Notes: generated by a model not told the origin, from the letters alone. A stretch of DNA of 64,000 nt from Sva-07 sp942492715 (GCA_942492715.1 CALOFW010000018.1:310001-374000); one strand, 5' to 3'. Positions 30,998 through 40,035 are shown, counted from the first letter of the stretch. Numbers and translations are program-made.

Positions 30998-33589
30998 TCA
31001 GGCGTCGACGGTTGCGCCCGAGAACTTGCGGAGCGCGTCGGCCATTGCCGCCCTGGCGTACTCGGAGGTGACCATCGCGTCGACGGCGGGGACCGAAGTG
31101 TGGGTCTGGCCGGGGCACTGCAGGTGCTCCACTGCGACACCCGCGTCGGACAGGGCGACGGCGTACGCATCGCCCTCGTCGCGCAGCGGGTCGAACTGGC
31201 ACGTGATCACGAGCGCAGGCGGCAGGCCCGACAGGTCGCCGAGGAGCGGCGAGGCCTTGGGGTCGGCGCGGTCGGTGGGGTCGCAGTAGTGGTCCCAGAA
31301 CCAGTTCATCACCGCCATCGTCAGTGCGTAGCCGTCGGCGTTCTCGGCGTGTGATGGGCGCTCGGTGGTGCCGTCGGTGACCGGGTTGAGGAGCACCTGG
31401 CCCGAGATCGTCGGACCGCCGGCGAGCTTCGCCTGCTGGGCGGTCACCGCGGCGACATTGGCCCCGGCACTCCATCCGGCCACGGCCAGCCGGCCGGGCA
31501 CGCCGCCGAGTTCCTCGGCGTGATCGGCAATCCAGGTCGCTGCGGCGAGACCATCGTCCGCTGCCGCTGGAAAGCGAACCTCAGGGGCATGGCGGTAGTC
31601 GACCGACACGATGATCGAATTCGAGTTGACGCACAGGTAGCGGCACAGCGGGTCGTCGGACGTGGCGCTGCCGAGCACCCAGCCACCACCGTGGAAGTAG
31701 GCCACGATCGGATGGGGGCCGTCCGTGGCCGGCCGGTACAGGCGGTACTCGAGGGGCGTGCCGTCGGCCCCCGGGAGTGTGCCGTCGACGATCTCGCCGA
31801 CCTCGGGTCCCGGCGGCATCGAAGCACCCGACGTCTCCATGAACGCCCGTGCTCCCTCGACGCCCATCGTCTCCAGCGGTGGCAGATCGAGTTCGGCCAT
31901 CATCGTCAACATCGCCTGGACATCGGGCTTCAGCGGTCGGATGATCCCGTCGTTGGCCTTCGTGCCGTTCGGGCCCGAGATCTCGAAGCCGAGGAACTCG
32001 CGGTCGACGACCTCGTCGCAGATCTCCCGGTAGGCGCCCACGCCGCCCGGGTACGGCAGGAACACCGACGGCTTGCCCGGGATGTTCGCACCCATGTACC
32101 ACGAGTTGGCCGTCGGCAACAGGGTGAGGTTCGCGATGTCGTTGCTGTGCTGCACCCACTCGGTCTGGGCGAGTTCGGTCGGCTCGATCGTGTCCGCGTT
32201 CGTGTCGCGGAGGTGTTCGAGCGTGTCGGTGATCCAGTCGACGTGCTGCTCGATCGACACCATCATGTTCGACAGCACCGACGGGCTGCCCGGCCCGGTG
32301 ATCATGAACAGGTTGGGGAACCCGACGCTCATCAACCCGAGGTAGGTCTCGGGTCCGTGCGCCCAGGCGTCGCGCAGGCTGAGGCCGTCACGGCCGGTGA
32401 TGTCGACGCCGACGATCGCCCCGGTCATCGCGTCGAAGCCGGTGGCGAACACGATGACGTCGAACTCCATCGACTCGCCGCCGCCCTTCCCGGACAGCTC
32501 GATGCCGGTCTCGGTGATCGTCGAGATCGGACGCGCATGCAGGTCGACGAGGCGCACGTGCGGCAGGTTGAACGTCTGGAAGTAGCCGCTGTCGAGGCAC
32601 GGCCGCTTGGTGGCGAAGTAGTGGTTGGTCGGGCACAGCAGCTCGGCGACCTCGGGGTCGTCGACGATCGAGCGGATCTTGTCGTGGATGAACCGGCGCA
32701 TCGTGTCGTTCGCCTCGGCGTTGATCCCCATGTCGTTGTACGGCTGGAGGAAGGCGAGCTCGCCGCGCTGCCACACCTCCTCGTACGCCTCGCGCCGCTC
32801 CTCCTCGGACACGGCGAGCGCACTCACGTCGGGTGGGGTGCGTGGGACGCCGATCCCCGAATGGCGGGCCTCCTCGCGATAGGCAGCGGGATCCTTGCGG
32901 TACTCGGCGAGGCGATCCTCGGTGATCGGGCCGTTGTGGGCGGGGATCGAGAAGTTGGGCGTGCGCTGGAACACGGTGAGCTGCGTTGCCTGCTTCGCGA
33001 TGATCGGGATCGACTGGATGCCGGACGATCCGGTGCCGATCACGGCGACGCGCTTGCCGGTGAAGTCGACGCCGTCGTGGGGCCACGTGCTGGTGAAGTA
33101 CACCTCGCCCTGGAACCGATCGGTGCCCTCGATGTCGGGCACTTTGGGCATCGACAGGCACCCGGTGGCCATCACGTAGAACTTGGCGGTGACGTCGTCG
33201 CCCTTGTCGGTGTGGATCGTCCAGCGGTTCGTGTCGTCGTTCCACTCGGCGGATTCGACCCGGGTGTTGAAGCGGATGTCGCGCCGCAGGTCGTGCTTGT
33301 CGGCGACGAACTGGGCGTAGCGGAGGATCTCCGGCTGGGTGGCGTACCGCTCCGACCACGTCCACTCCTGCTCCAGCTCGGGGTCCCAGCTGTAGGAGTA
33401 GTCGACGGTGAGGATGTCGCAGCGGGCACCTGGGTAGCGGTTCCAGTACCAGGTGCCGCCCACGTCGTCGGCGGTCTCGAGCACCACGGCGCTGAAGCCG
33501 GCGCGACGCATGCGGACCAGCTGATACATGCCGGCGAACCCGGCCCCCACGATCACGACGTCGACGTCGGTGTTGGTGCTCTCGCTCAT
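30998..33589 (-). CDS. Baeyer-Villiger-type flavin monooxygenase fused to an HSL-family esterase
   Basis: 863 residues from ATG 33589 (ribosome site AAGGGG). Residues 1-~540 are a class B monooxygenase: FAD site GAGFAG (14-19), the family block GGTWYWNRYPGARCD and NADPH site GTGSSG near 188. The Baeyer-Villiger fingerprint FxGxxxHxxxW(P/D) appears as FQGEVYFTSTWP, with Phe in place of His. From ~590 an HSL-type alpha/beta hydrolase follows: HGGGW near 633, GWSAG near 705, Asp in FDPLRDEGD near 800 and His in GQTHTSV near 828. In one chain, ketone oxidation to an ester or lactone would be followed by hydrolysis. No frameshift or stop separates the halves. The substrate is unknown. Confidence 0.88.
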   Translation of the reverse strand: MSESTNTDVDVVIVGAGFAGMYQLVRMRRAGFSAVVLETADDVGGTWYWNRYPGARCDILTVDYSYSWDPELEQEWTWSERYATQPEILRYAQFVADKHDLRRDIRFNTRVESAEWNDDTNRWTIHTDKGDDVTAKFYVMATGCLSMPKVPDIEGTDRFQGEVYFTSTWPHDGVDFTGKRVAVIGTGSSGIQSIPIIAKQATQLTVFQRTPNFSIPAHNGPITEDRLAEYRKDPAAYREEARHSGIGVPRTPPDVSALAVSEEERREAYEEVWQRGELAFLQPYNDMGINAEANDTMRRFIHDKIRSIVDDPEVAELLCPTNHYFATKRPCLDSGYFQTFNLPHVRLVDLHARPISTITETGIELSGKGGGESMEFDVIVFATGFDAMTGAIVGVDITGRDGLSLRDAWAHGPETYLGLMSVGFPNLFMITGPGSPSVLSNMMVSIEQHVDWITDTLEHLRDTNADTIEPTELAQTEWVQHSNDIANLTLLPTANSWYMGANIPGKPSVFLPYPGGVGAYREICDEVVDREFLGFEISGPNGTKANDGIIRPLKPDVQAMLTMMAELDLPPLETMGVEGARAFMETSGASMPPGPEVGEIVDGTLPGADGTPLEYRLYRPATDGPHPIVAYFHGGGWVLGSATSDDPLCRYLCVNSNSIIVSVDYRHAPEVRFPAAADDGLAAATWIADHAEELGGVPGRLAVAGWSAGANVAAVTAQQAKLAGGPTISGQVLLNPVTDGTTERPSHAENADGYALTMAVMNWFWDHYCDPTDRADPKASPLLGDLSGLPPALVITCQFDPLRDEGDAYAVALSDAGVAVEHLQCPGQTHTSVPAVDAMVTSEYARAAMADALRKFSGATVDA

Positions 33590-33682
33590 GTGATGTCCCC
33601 TTCTTTCGATTCCCCGGGCGTCAGTGTCGCGCCTCACGCCACCTCGCTTCGACACGGACCGCCCACGATGCCTGCCTGCCGT

Positions 33683-33734
33683 CGGAGGCGATGAGCGACT
33701 CGCCCGCATGCCGGTGGTTGGCTCATCGCCTCCG
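33683..33734. repeat. Intergenic palindromic repeat, family B copy 1
   Basis: 52 bp with perfect 14-bp arms CGGAGGCGATGAGC / GCTCATCGCCTCCG and a 24-bp loop. It lies in the 168-bp gap between the divergent monooxygenase-esterase and DUF1697 starts. Two related elements lie at 35444 and 35506. Confidence 0.75.
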
Positions 33735-33760
33735 ATGTCTGGTGGTGTCAGACTCGGGTG

Positions 33761-34300
33761 ATGGGTGCAACGACCGTGATCGGGCTCCTCCGAGGGATCA
33801 ACGTCGGTGGCCACAACAAGCTGCCGATGGCGCAGTTGCGCGAGATCGCCGACTCGATCGGGCTGGCCGAGGTGCAGACGTACATCCAGAGCGGCAACCT
33901 CGTCGCCTCGACCGACGGTGACCCGATCGCGGTCGGCCCCGCGCTGGCGGAGGCGATCATGTCGGCGACGGGGCTGACCGTGCCGGTGATCGTCCGTACC
34001 ATCGATCAGTGGGCCGCGCTGGTGGAGACGAACCCGTTCGCCGACGTTGCCGAGCTGGGCAAGCACGTCCACGTGATCTGTCTGCCCGAGCCGGCGGGCA
34101 AGTCGCTGCGGGCATTCGACGCATCGGGGTTCGCGCCCGAGGAGTTCGCCGTGGTCGGCTCGGAGATCTACCTCCATCTCCCCGAGGGCATGGGCCGCTC
34201 GAAGCTCGCGATCGCCGTCAACCGCCTCCCTGACGCCGCCGCCGGCACCGCCCGCAACTGGAACACCGTCCTGAAGCTCGCCGAACTCGCCGCCCCCTGA
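33761..34300 (+). CDS. DUF1697 protein
   Basis: 179 residues from ATG 33761 (a GTG directly before it is possible). The family start LLRGINVGGHNKLPMAQLRE and the block VQTYIQSGNLVAS are intact, as is the C-terminal NWNTVLKLAEL. DUF1697 proteins are widespread, cytosolic and of unknown function. It is a single-gene unit convergent with the LLM oxidoreductase; a family C palindrome fills the gap between them. Confidence 0.85.
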   Translation: MGATTVIGLLRGINVGGHNKLPMAQLREIADSIGLAEVQTYIQSGNLVASTDGDPIAVGPALAEAIMSATGLTVPVIVRTIDQWAALVETNPFADVAELGKHVHVICLPEPAGKSLRAFDASGFAPEEFAVVGSEIYLHLPEGMGRSKLAIAVNRLPDAAAGTARNWNTVLKLAELAAP

Positions 34301-34323
34301 CCCGTGACCAGCCCCGCCCCGAA

Positions 34324-34375
34324 CGTTTGCGTGACGTTCTGGGTGACCCGCCCCACCCGAATCGCGACGCAAACG
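34324..34375. repeat. Intergenic palindromic repeat, family C copy 2
   Basis: 52-bp inverted repeat with outer arms CGTTTGCGT / ACGCAAACG (perfect) and inner arms GGGTG / CACCC. It aligns end to end with the element at 1654-1705. It lies between the convergent DUF1697 and LLM genes. Confidence 0.65.
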
Positions 34376-34392
34376 GGGTTGGCTGGTTCGGG

Positions 34393-35394
34393 TCAGACGG
34401 TGACGGGGTCCATCGCGTCGGCGAGGAGGTCGACCGAGCGGAGGCGATCGTCGATCGTCGGCGACGCGTGGGCGGTGATCAGCTCGTCGACGCCCGCTCG
34501 CTCGGCGAACTCGTCGAGGTACGCCTTCACGCGGTCGGGGGTGCCGACGGCGGAGTAGTGCATCATCTGAGCGATCTGTTGCCCCTGCGGCGACGCGAGG
34601 ATCGCGTCGGCCTCGTCGTCGGACAGATCCCGTCCCGGCGCCACGAAGCGAGCGATCCGGTAGCGGCGAACGGTCTCCCACTGGGCGAGCGCCTCGTCGT
34701 CGGAGTCGGCCGCGATCACGTTGACCCCGGCGATCGCGTGCGGCTCGGCGAGCTGTTCCGACGGCCGGAACTCGCGTCGATAGATCTCGATGGCGTCGAG
34801 CAGCGCGGCGGGCGCGAAGTGCGACGCGAACGCGTACGGCAGGCCGAGCATCGCCGCGAGACGGGCACCGAACAGCGACGAGCCGAGGATGTACAGCGGC
34901 ACATCGGTCCCCGCGCCGGGCACGGCGACCACGCCGGGGATGCGGGACTCGCCGCGCAGGTACCCCTGCAACTCCAGCACGTCCTCCGGGAAGCGGTCGG
35001 ACGAGCGGGCGTCGCGCCGCATCGCTCGCATCGTGTTCTGGTCGCTGCCCGGTGCCCGCCCGAGGCCGAGGTCGATCCTGCCAGGGTGCAGCGTCGCCAG
35101 CGTTCCGAACTGTTCGGCGATCGTGAGCGGCGAGTGGTTCGGCAACATCACGCCGCCGGCGCCGAGGCGGATCGTCGACGTGTGCATTGCGATGTGGGCG
35201 ATCAGCACGCTCGTGGCCGACGACGCGATCGATGCCATGTTGTGGTGCTCCGCGTACCAGACGCGTTCGTAGCCCCGAGCCTCCGCCCGCTGCGCCAACG
35301 CCACGCTGTTGGCGAACGCGTCGGCGGCAGTCTGCCCCTTGCCGATGATCGCCAGATCGAGAATCGACAGCGGAATCGAGTGCGTGTCCGACAT
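34393..35394 (-). CDS. LLM-class flavin-dependent oxidoreductase (luciferase-like)
   Basis: 333 residues from ATG 35394 (MSDTHSIPLSILDLA); an ATG at 35406 would add four residues and has the better ribosome site. Luciferase-like TIM barrel: RVWYAEHHNMASIASS and IRLGAGGVMLPNHSPLTIAEQ near 60-105, LGRAPGSDQNTMRAMRR near 120-136. It resembles the MsnO8/alkanal-monooxygenase-like subgroup. The cofactor may be FMN or F420, which cannot be decided from the sequence. A single-gene unit next to other oxidative enzymes. Confidence 0.88.
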   Translation of the reverse strand: MSDTHSIPLSILDLAIIGKGQTAADAFANSVALAQRAEARGYERVWYAEHHNMASIASSATSVLIAHIAMHTSTIRLGAGGVMLPNHSPLTIAEQFGTLATLHPGRIDLGLGRAPGSDQNTMRAMRRDARSSDRFPEDVLELQGYLRGESRIPGVVAVPGAGTDVPLYILGSSLFGARLAAMLGLPYAFASHFAPAALLDAIEIYRREFRPSEQLAEPHAIAGVNVIAADSDDEALAQWETVRRYRIARFVAPGRDLSDDEADAILASPQGQQIAQMMHYSAVGTPDRVKAYLDEFAERAGVDELITAHASPTIDDRLRSVDLLADAMDPVTV

Positions 35395-35443
35395 GGTGTT
35401 CAGCATGCCGCGACCTGCGCCGGTCTCGCACCTCGACCGATCG

Positions 35444-35487
35444 AGCGATGAGCGAGAGGACGGGATTCGGGCGTTCGGCTCATCGCT
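35444..35487. repeat. Intergenic palindromic repeat, family B copy 2
   Basis: 44 bp, perfect 10-bp arms AGCGATGAGC / GCTCATCGCT. The loop contains ACGGGATTCGGG, shared with the next copy 19 bp downstream. Confidence 0.7.
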
Positions 35488-35505
35488 TCTGGTTTGCGCG
35501 GGCGA

Positions 35506-35547
35506 GCGATGAGCGAGGGCACGGGATTCGGGTGGTCGGCTCATCGC
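35506..35547. repeat. Intergenic palindromic repeat, family B copy 3
   Basis: 42 bp, perfect 9-bp arms GCGATGAGC / GCTCATCGC, loop with ACGGGATTCGGG. In tandem with copy 2, in the gap between the divergent LLM and DUF3445 genes. Confidence 0.7.
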
Positions 35548-35576
35548 GTGCGGGATGACTCCGTTAGCGTTCGGGT

Positions 35577-36485
35577 GTGGACAGCTCCGACGGACCGATC
35601 GCCGGGACGACGGTCGACCCGGTTCCGTACCTGCCGTTCATGGACGGCCCGGCTCCGGCTGGTCCCGAGGCGTTCCGATGGCGCCTGGGCGTGCGGCCGC
35701 TCGACCTGCGCGACTGGATCGAACTCGGTCCCGACGCGGATGCGGCCATCGCGGCCAAGCCGCGTCTGATGGCGCAGTTCCCCGACACGGTGTTCGCAGT
35801 GCTCGACGACGAGGTCGAACGCGAGTCGCAGGAGGTCGCCGACGCACTCGTCGAGCACCTCCGACGCCGGTGGCCGGAGCGGTACGGCGACGCCACCCTC
35901 GACACGGCGCTCCATCCGCTCGATGCGGCTGCCCGGCTCGTGCCCGAGGATCTCGTGCTGCTGGTCGAGCGCGACGGGCAACTCGTGTTCGGTGGCGGGT
36001 CGGTGTGTTTCCCGAACCGCTGGGACCTGCGCGCGAAGCTCGGCCTCACGATGGCGGGCGTCCACGCACCGGTCGACCGGCTCAACGACCAACTCGAGGC
36101 CCCGATCGACGGGTTCTTCGACCGCCTCACCCCCGACCGCAGCTTCTGGCGCCTGGGTTGGGGCGTGCTCGACACGCCGGACTGGTACACGTCGATCGAC
36201 GGGACCGCCGCACCACGTCCGAGCGACCTGACGCCCGACGCCCACCACCTCCGGGTCGAACGCGAGACCCTTCGACGTTTCCCGACCACCGGATGCATCC
36301 TGTTCACCATCCGCACCTACGTCACGCCGATCCGGACGGCCGCTGCCGATCCCGAGGCTGCTCGGCGCCTTGCAGCGGCGCTCGTCTCGCTGCCTGCGGA
36401 TGTACGCAACTACAAAGATCTCGTGGCCGTCGCCGACGAACTGGCCGAATTCTTGGTGAAGGCTGTGGATAACCACTCATCCTGA
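35577..36485 (+). CDS. DUF3445 protein (haem-dependent oxidative N-demethylase-like)
   Basis: 302 residues from GTG. Matches the DUF3445 pattern throughout: LGVRPLDLRDWIEL, a central FGGGSVCFPNRWDLRAKLGLT block, FFDRLTPDRSFWRLGW, and LRVERETLRRFPTTGCILFT with IRTYVTP. In proteobacteria the family forms the alpha subunit of a haem-dependent oxidative N-demethylase acting on methylamines. The beta and gamma partner genes are absent here, so the reaction is unproven. The gene ends 43 bp before clpB, and its last codons overlap the clpB promoter region. Confidence 0.85.
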   Translation: MDSSDGPIAGTTVDPVPYLPFMDGPAPAGPEAFRWRLGVRPLDLRDWIELGPDADAAIAAKPRLMAQFPDTVFAVLDDEVERESQEVADALVEHLRRRWPERYGDATLDTALHPLDAAARLVPEDLVLLVERDGQLVFGGGSVCFPNRWDLRAKLGLTMAGVHAPVDRLNDQLEAPIDGFFDRLTPDRSFWRLGWGVLDTPDWYTSIDGTAAPRPSDLTPDAHHLRVERETLRRFPTTGCILFTIRTYVTPIRTAAADPEAARRLAAALVSLPADVRNYKDLVAVADELAEFLVKAVDNHSS

Positions 36486-36502
36486 TATACTTGCACTCAA
36501 GT
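36486..36502 (+). promoter_or_regulatory. clpB promoter with partial HspR (HAIR-like) site
   Basis: TATACT at 36486-36491 is a good -10. It overlaps ACTTG-CACT-CAAGT (36489-36502), a perfect 5-bp dyad. The right side contains the full HAIR half-site ACTCAAG. The left half-site at the canonical N7 spacing (CTGATA) matches only weakly. No clear -35 is seen. HspR control is plausible from the shared half-site. Confidence 0.55.
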
Positions 36503-36527
36503 TTATTGACCGCGAGAGAGGCATGAC

Positions 36528-39014
36528 ATGGCGATCGATCCGAAGAAGTGGACGCTGAAGACCCAGGAGGCGTTCTCGGCCGCCATCGATCAGGCGAAGG
36601 AGCTGTCGAACCCCGAGCTCACCCCCGATCACGTGCTCGGAGCGATGATGCGCCAGGAGGGCACGATCGTGCCCGCGGTGCTCGCCAAGCTCGGCCAGGC
36701 GCCGTTGATGGTGCGCAACCGCGCCGATGAAGCCGTGCAGAAGCTCCCGAAGGCCTACGGGGGCGCCGAGCCGCGGATGAGCAAGGAGCTCAACAACGTC
36801 GTCGAGAACGCGGAGAGCTACCGCAAGGATCTCCGCGACGACTTCCTGTCCGTCGAGCACCTGCTGCTCGCCATGAACAGCCGGCTCGACGTCGGCTCCG
36901 AAGAACTGCTCGGCGCACTCAAGGAGGTGCGCGGCTCGCACCGCGTCACCGACCAGAGCCCCGAGGAGAAGTTCGCTGCGCTCGAGAAGTACGGCCAGGA
37001 CCTCACCGCGCTCGCCGAGAGCGGCAAGATCGACCCGGTCATCGGCCGCGACGAGGAGATCCGCCGCTGCATCCAGGTGCTGTCGCGCCGCAGCAAGAAC
37101 AACCCGGTCCTGATCGGTGAGCCCGGCGTCGGCAAGACCGCCATCGTCGAGGGCCTCGCTTCGCGCATCGCGGATGGCGACGTCCCCGAGGGCCTGAAGA
37201 ACAAGCGGCTGATCTCGCTCGACATCGGCTCGATGCTCGCCGGCGCCAAGTACCGCGGCGAGTTCGAAGAGCGGCTCAAGGCCGTGCTCAAGGAGATCAC
37301 CGACGCCGAGGGCGAGATCATCACGTTCGTCGACGAACTCCACACGATCGTCGGCGCAGGCGGCGCCGAGGGTGCGATGGACGCCGGCAACATGATCAAG
37401 CCGATGCTCGCCCGTGGCGAGCTGCGCATGATCGGCGCGACCACGCTCGACGAGTACCGCAAGCACGTCGAGAAGGACCCCGCGCTCGAACGCCGCTTCC
37501 AACAGGTGTACGTCGGTGAGCCGTCGGTCGAGGACACGATCGGCATCCTGCGCGGTCTGAAGGAGCGCTACGAGGTGCACCACGGCGTCCGCATCCAGGA
37601 CTCGGCGCTCGTGAGCGCGGCGGTGTTGTCCGACCGGTACATCACCAGCCGGTTCCTGCCCGACAAGGCGATCGACCTGATGGACGAGGCCGCGTCGAAG
37701 CTGCGCATCGAGATCGACTCGTTGCCGACCGAGATCGACGTCGTCCAACGCCGCATCCTGCAGCTCGAGATCGAGCAGGTCGCACTCGAGAAGGAGACCG
37801 ACGAGGCCTCCAAGGAGCGGCTCGACTCGCTCCACGAGGAACTGGCCGAGCTGAACGTCCAGGTCGCCGAGATGAAGCGGGTCTGGGAACAGGAGAAGCA
37901 GGCGATCGACGCGATCCGTTCGCTCAAGGAGGAACTCGAGGAACTGCGAACCCGTGTCGAACGCGAGACCGACCTGGCCGCCGCCGCTGAGATCCGCTAC
38001 GGGCGGATCCCCGAGCTGGAGCGTCGCATCGAGGAGGCCACGGCTCACCTCGCCTCGGTCCAGGAGGGTGGCGCGATGCTCAAGGAGGAGGTCGATGCCG
38101 AGGACATCGCCGAGGTCGTCGCCCGAGCGACCGGGATCCCGCTCAACCGGCTGATGGAGTCCGAGACGTCGAAGCTCGTGCACCTCGAGGAACTGCTGCA
38201 CAAGCGGGTGATCGGCCAGGACCAAGCGGTCACGTCGGTGGCCAACGCGATTCGTCGCAGCCGGGCCGGTTTGTCCGATCCCAACCGACCGATCGGGTCG
38301 TTCATGTTCCTCGGCCCCACCGGCGTCGGCAAGACCGAACTCGCACGGGCACTCGCCGAGTTCCTGTTCGACGACGAGAAGGCGATGGTGCGCATCGACA
38401 TGGGCGAGTACATGGAGAAGTTCTCCGTGTCGCGGCTGATCGGTGCTCCCCCCGGCTACGTCGGATACGACGAGGGTGGCCAGCTCACCGAGGCCGTCCG
38501 TCGGCGCCCGTACTCGGTGGTGCTCCTCGACGAGATCGAGAAGGCGCACCCCGACGTGTTCAACACGCTGCTGCAGTTGCTCGACGACGGCCGTCTCACC
38601 GACGGACAGGGCCGGACGGTCGACTTCACCAACGTCGTGCTGATCATGACCTCGAACCTGCCGGGTGATCCCAGCGAGTTCTTCAAGCCGGAGTTCATCA
38701 ACCGCGTCGACGACATCATCCGCTTCCGCGCGCTGACCGAGGCCGACCTCGAGCACATCGTCAAGATCCAGCTCGAATCGGTCCGCAAGCGCCTCGCCGA
38801 TCGGCGCATCACCCTCGACGTCGACGAGGGAGCGATGGCGCAGCTCGCACGCGAGGGGTTCGATCCGGCGTTCGGTGCTCGACCGCTCAAGCGGGTGATC
38901 CAGCGCGAGATCGGCGACAAGGCATCGATGCTCATCCTCGGCGGTGAGGTCACCGACGGCGGCACCATCCAGGTCCGCGCCGGTGACGACGGCCTGCAGA
39001 TCACCAGCGCCTGA
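36528..39014 (+). CDS. clpB: ATP-dependent disaggregase ClpB
   Basis: 828 residues, slightly short of the usual ~860. N-terminal Clp repeat domain (1-~145). NBD1 has Walker A GEPGVGKTAIVEG near 197 and Walker B region FVDELHTIVGAGGAEGAMD. The middle coiled-coil domain spans ~390-520, rich in Glu/Leu. NBD2 has Walker A GPTGVGKTELARA near 597, VLLDEIEKAHPDVFN, and sensor TSN. After TSNL the chain passes almost directly to FKPEFINRVDDI. About 15-20 residues present in other ClpBs are missing there. Rescues aggregated proteins with DnaK-DnaJ-GrpE, encoded 23 kb upstream. Ribosome site GAGAGAG before the ATG. Confidence 0.97.
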   Translation: MAIDPKKWTLKTQEAFSAAIDQAKELSNPELTPDHVLGAMMRQEGTIVPAVLAKLGQAPLMVRNRADEAVQKLPKAYGGAEPRMSKELNNVVENAESYRKDLRDDFLSVEHLLLAMNSRLDVGSEELLGALKEVRGSHRVTDQSPEEKFAALEKYGQDLTALAESGKIDPVIGRDEEIRRCIQVLSRRSKNNPVLIGEPGVGKTAIVEGLASRIADGDVPEGLKNKRLISLDIGSMLAGAKYRGEFEERLKAVLKEITDAEGEIITFVDELHTIVGAGGAEGAMDAGNMIKPMLARGELRMIGATTLDEYRKHVEKDPALERRFQQVYVGEPSVEDTIGILRGLKERYEVHHGVRIQDSALVSAAVLSDRYITSRFLPDKAIDLMDEAASKLRIEIDSLPTEIDVVQRRILQLEIEQVALEKETDEASKERLDSLHEELAELNVQVAEMKRVWEQEKQAIDAIRSLKEELEELRTRVERETDLAAAAEIRYGRIPELERRIEEATAHLASVQEGGAMLKEEVDAEDIAEVVARATGIPLNRLMESETSKLVHLEELLHKRVIGQDQAVTSVANAIRRSRAGLSDPNRPIGSFMFLGPTGVGKTELARALAEFLFDDEKAMVRIDMGEYMEKFSVSRLIGAPPGYVGYDEGGQLTEAVRRRPYSVVLLDEIEKAHPDVFNTLLQLLDDGRLTDGQGRTVDFTNVVLIMTSNLPGDPSEFFKPEFINRVDDIIRFRALTEADLEHIVKIQLESVRKRLADRRITLDVDEGAMAQLAREGFDPAFGARPLKRVIQREIGDKASMLILGGEVTDGGTIQVRAGDDGLQITSA

Positions 39015-39027
39015 CGGGCGTCGCAGG

Positions 39028-40035
39028 TCAACTCGAGGAGTGGGCGGCCGGGTTGCGACCCGGGACGTCCGCTCGTGCGGGGACGAGGGTGAGGCGGAAG
39101 GTCGGTGGGCTGAGTTCGACGAGTTCGAGTCGACCGCCGTCGGACTCGGCGAGTCGGCGCGCAAGTGGCAGGCCACGCCCATGTGCGGCCTTGTGGTCCT
39201 TCGGCCGATCGAACAGCGTGGCGGCCTGTTCGGCACTGATGCCCTGACCCTCGTCCTCGACACTGACGCTGTCGTCCTGGACCAGGATCGCGACGGTGCC
39301 GCGGCCGTGCTGGAGGGCGTTGTCCAGGAGGACCGCGAGTACCTGGCCGACGAGCCCCGGCGTCGCGACCACCGGGTCGACCCGGCCCGTCGTGACGACG
39401 ATCTGCCGGCGCTTCTCTGCGAACCGATGTTGCCAGTCGGCGACCTGGTGGTCGACGAGTGTGGTCAGATCGAGCTCCTGGCGCTCCTTGGTCGACCCGG
39501 TCCGAGCGACCGTGAGCAGGTCGTCGAGTGTCAGGTTGAGTTCGTGGGTCTGCGTCAGCGCCGCGGACGCTTCCGCCGCCACCGCCGGGTCCGGGTTGCG
39601 TTCGAGCAGCTCGAGCCGCATCGCGATGCCGGTCAGCCCGGTGCGGAGTTGATGGGTCGCGTCAGCGGTGAAGCCGCGTTCGGACTCCAGCATGCGGTCG
39701 ACCCGGTTGGCGCTCAGCCGCAGCGCACGTGAGATGTCGTCGATCTCGTTGATTCCCGACGGCGGGGGAGCCGCGGCGCTGAAGTCGCCACCACCGAGCC
39801 GCGACGCACTCCGCGCGAGTCGTTCGAGCGGCCGGGCGAGTTGTCGGGCCTGGACGCCCGCGAGGAGCGCTGCCGACGCGATTGCTGCGGCAGCGATCAC
39901 GGCGAGACGTGCCACCACGTCGCCGGGAAGGTCGCCGCCCTGGGCATCGCGGACGATCAGCAGCACCGGGATGAACAACACGAGGATCACGACCAGCACC
40001 ACCGCGATGGTGGACAGCACCAGGCGGCGGCGCAT
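39028..40035 (-). CDS. Sensor histidine kinase
   Basis: 335 residues from ATG 40035, five bases after the response-regulator stop. Two membrane helices (6-28 and ~40-62) enclose a very short outside loop. A HAMP-like linker follows (RQLARPLERLARSASRLGGG). The phospho-acceptor box is ATHQLRTGLTGIAMRL with His near 130. The ATPase domain is short, with VLLDNALQHGRG (N box) and VEDEGQGISAE (G1). The small periplasmic loop argues against a ligand-binding sensor and for membrane or internal sensing. Pair of the OmpR-type regulator. Confidence 0.92.
   Translation of the reverse strand: MRRRLVLSTIAVVLVVILVLFIPVLLIVRDAQGGDLPGDVVARLAVIAAAAIASAALLAGVQARQLARPLERLARSASRLGGGDFSAAAPPPSGINEIDDISRALRLSANRVDRMLESERGFTADATHQLRTGLTGIAMRLELLERNPDPAVAAEASAALTQTHELNLTLDDLLTVARTGSTKERQELDLTTLVDHQVADWQHRFAEKRRQIVVTTGRVDPVVATPGLVGQVLAVLLDNALQHGRGTVAILVQDDSVSVEDEGQGISAEQAATLFDRPKDHKAAHGRGLPLARRLAESDGGRLELVELSPPTFRLTLVPARADVPGRNPAAHSSS

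Noticed and set aside
33590..35431. Upstream extension of the monooxygenase-esterase frame by ~614 codons
   Set aside because: The extension lies opposite or across DUF1697 and the LLM oxidoreductase and has no similarity. ATG 33589 has a ribosome site and fits the family N-terminus.
36477..39263. Minus-strand open frame of 928 codons opposite clpB
   Set aside because: Antisense shadow of clpB, composed of Leu/Val/Glu/Asp repeats without domain pattern.
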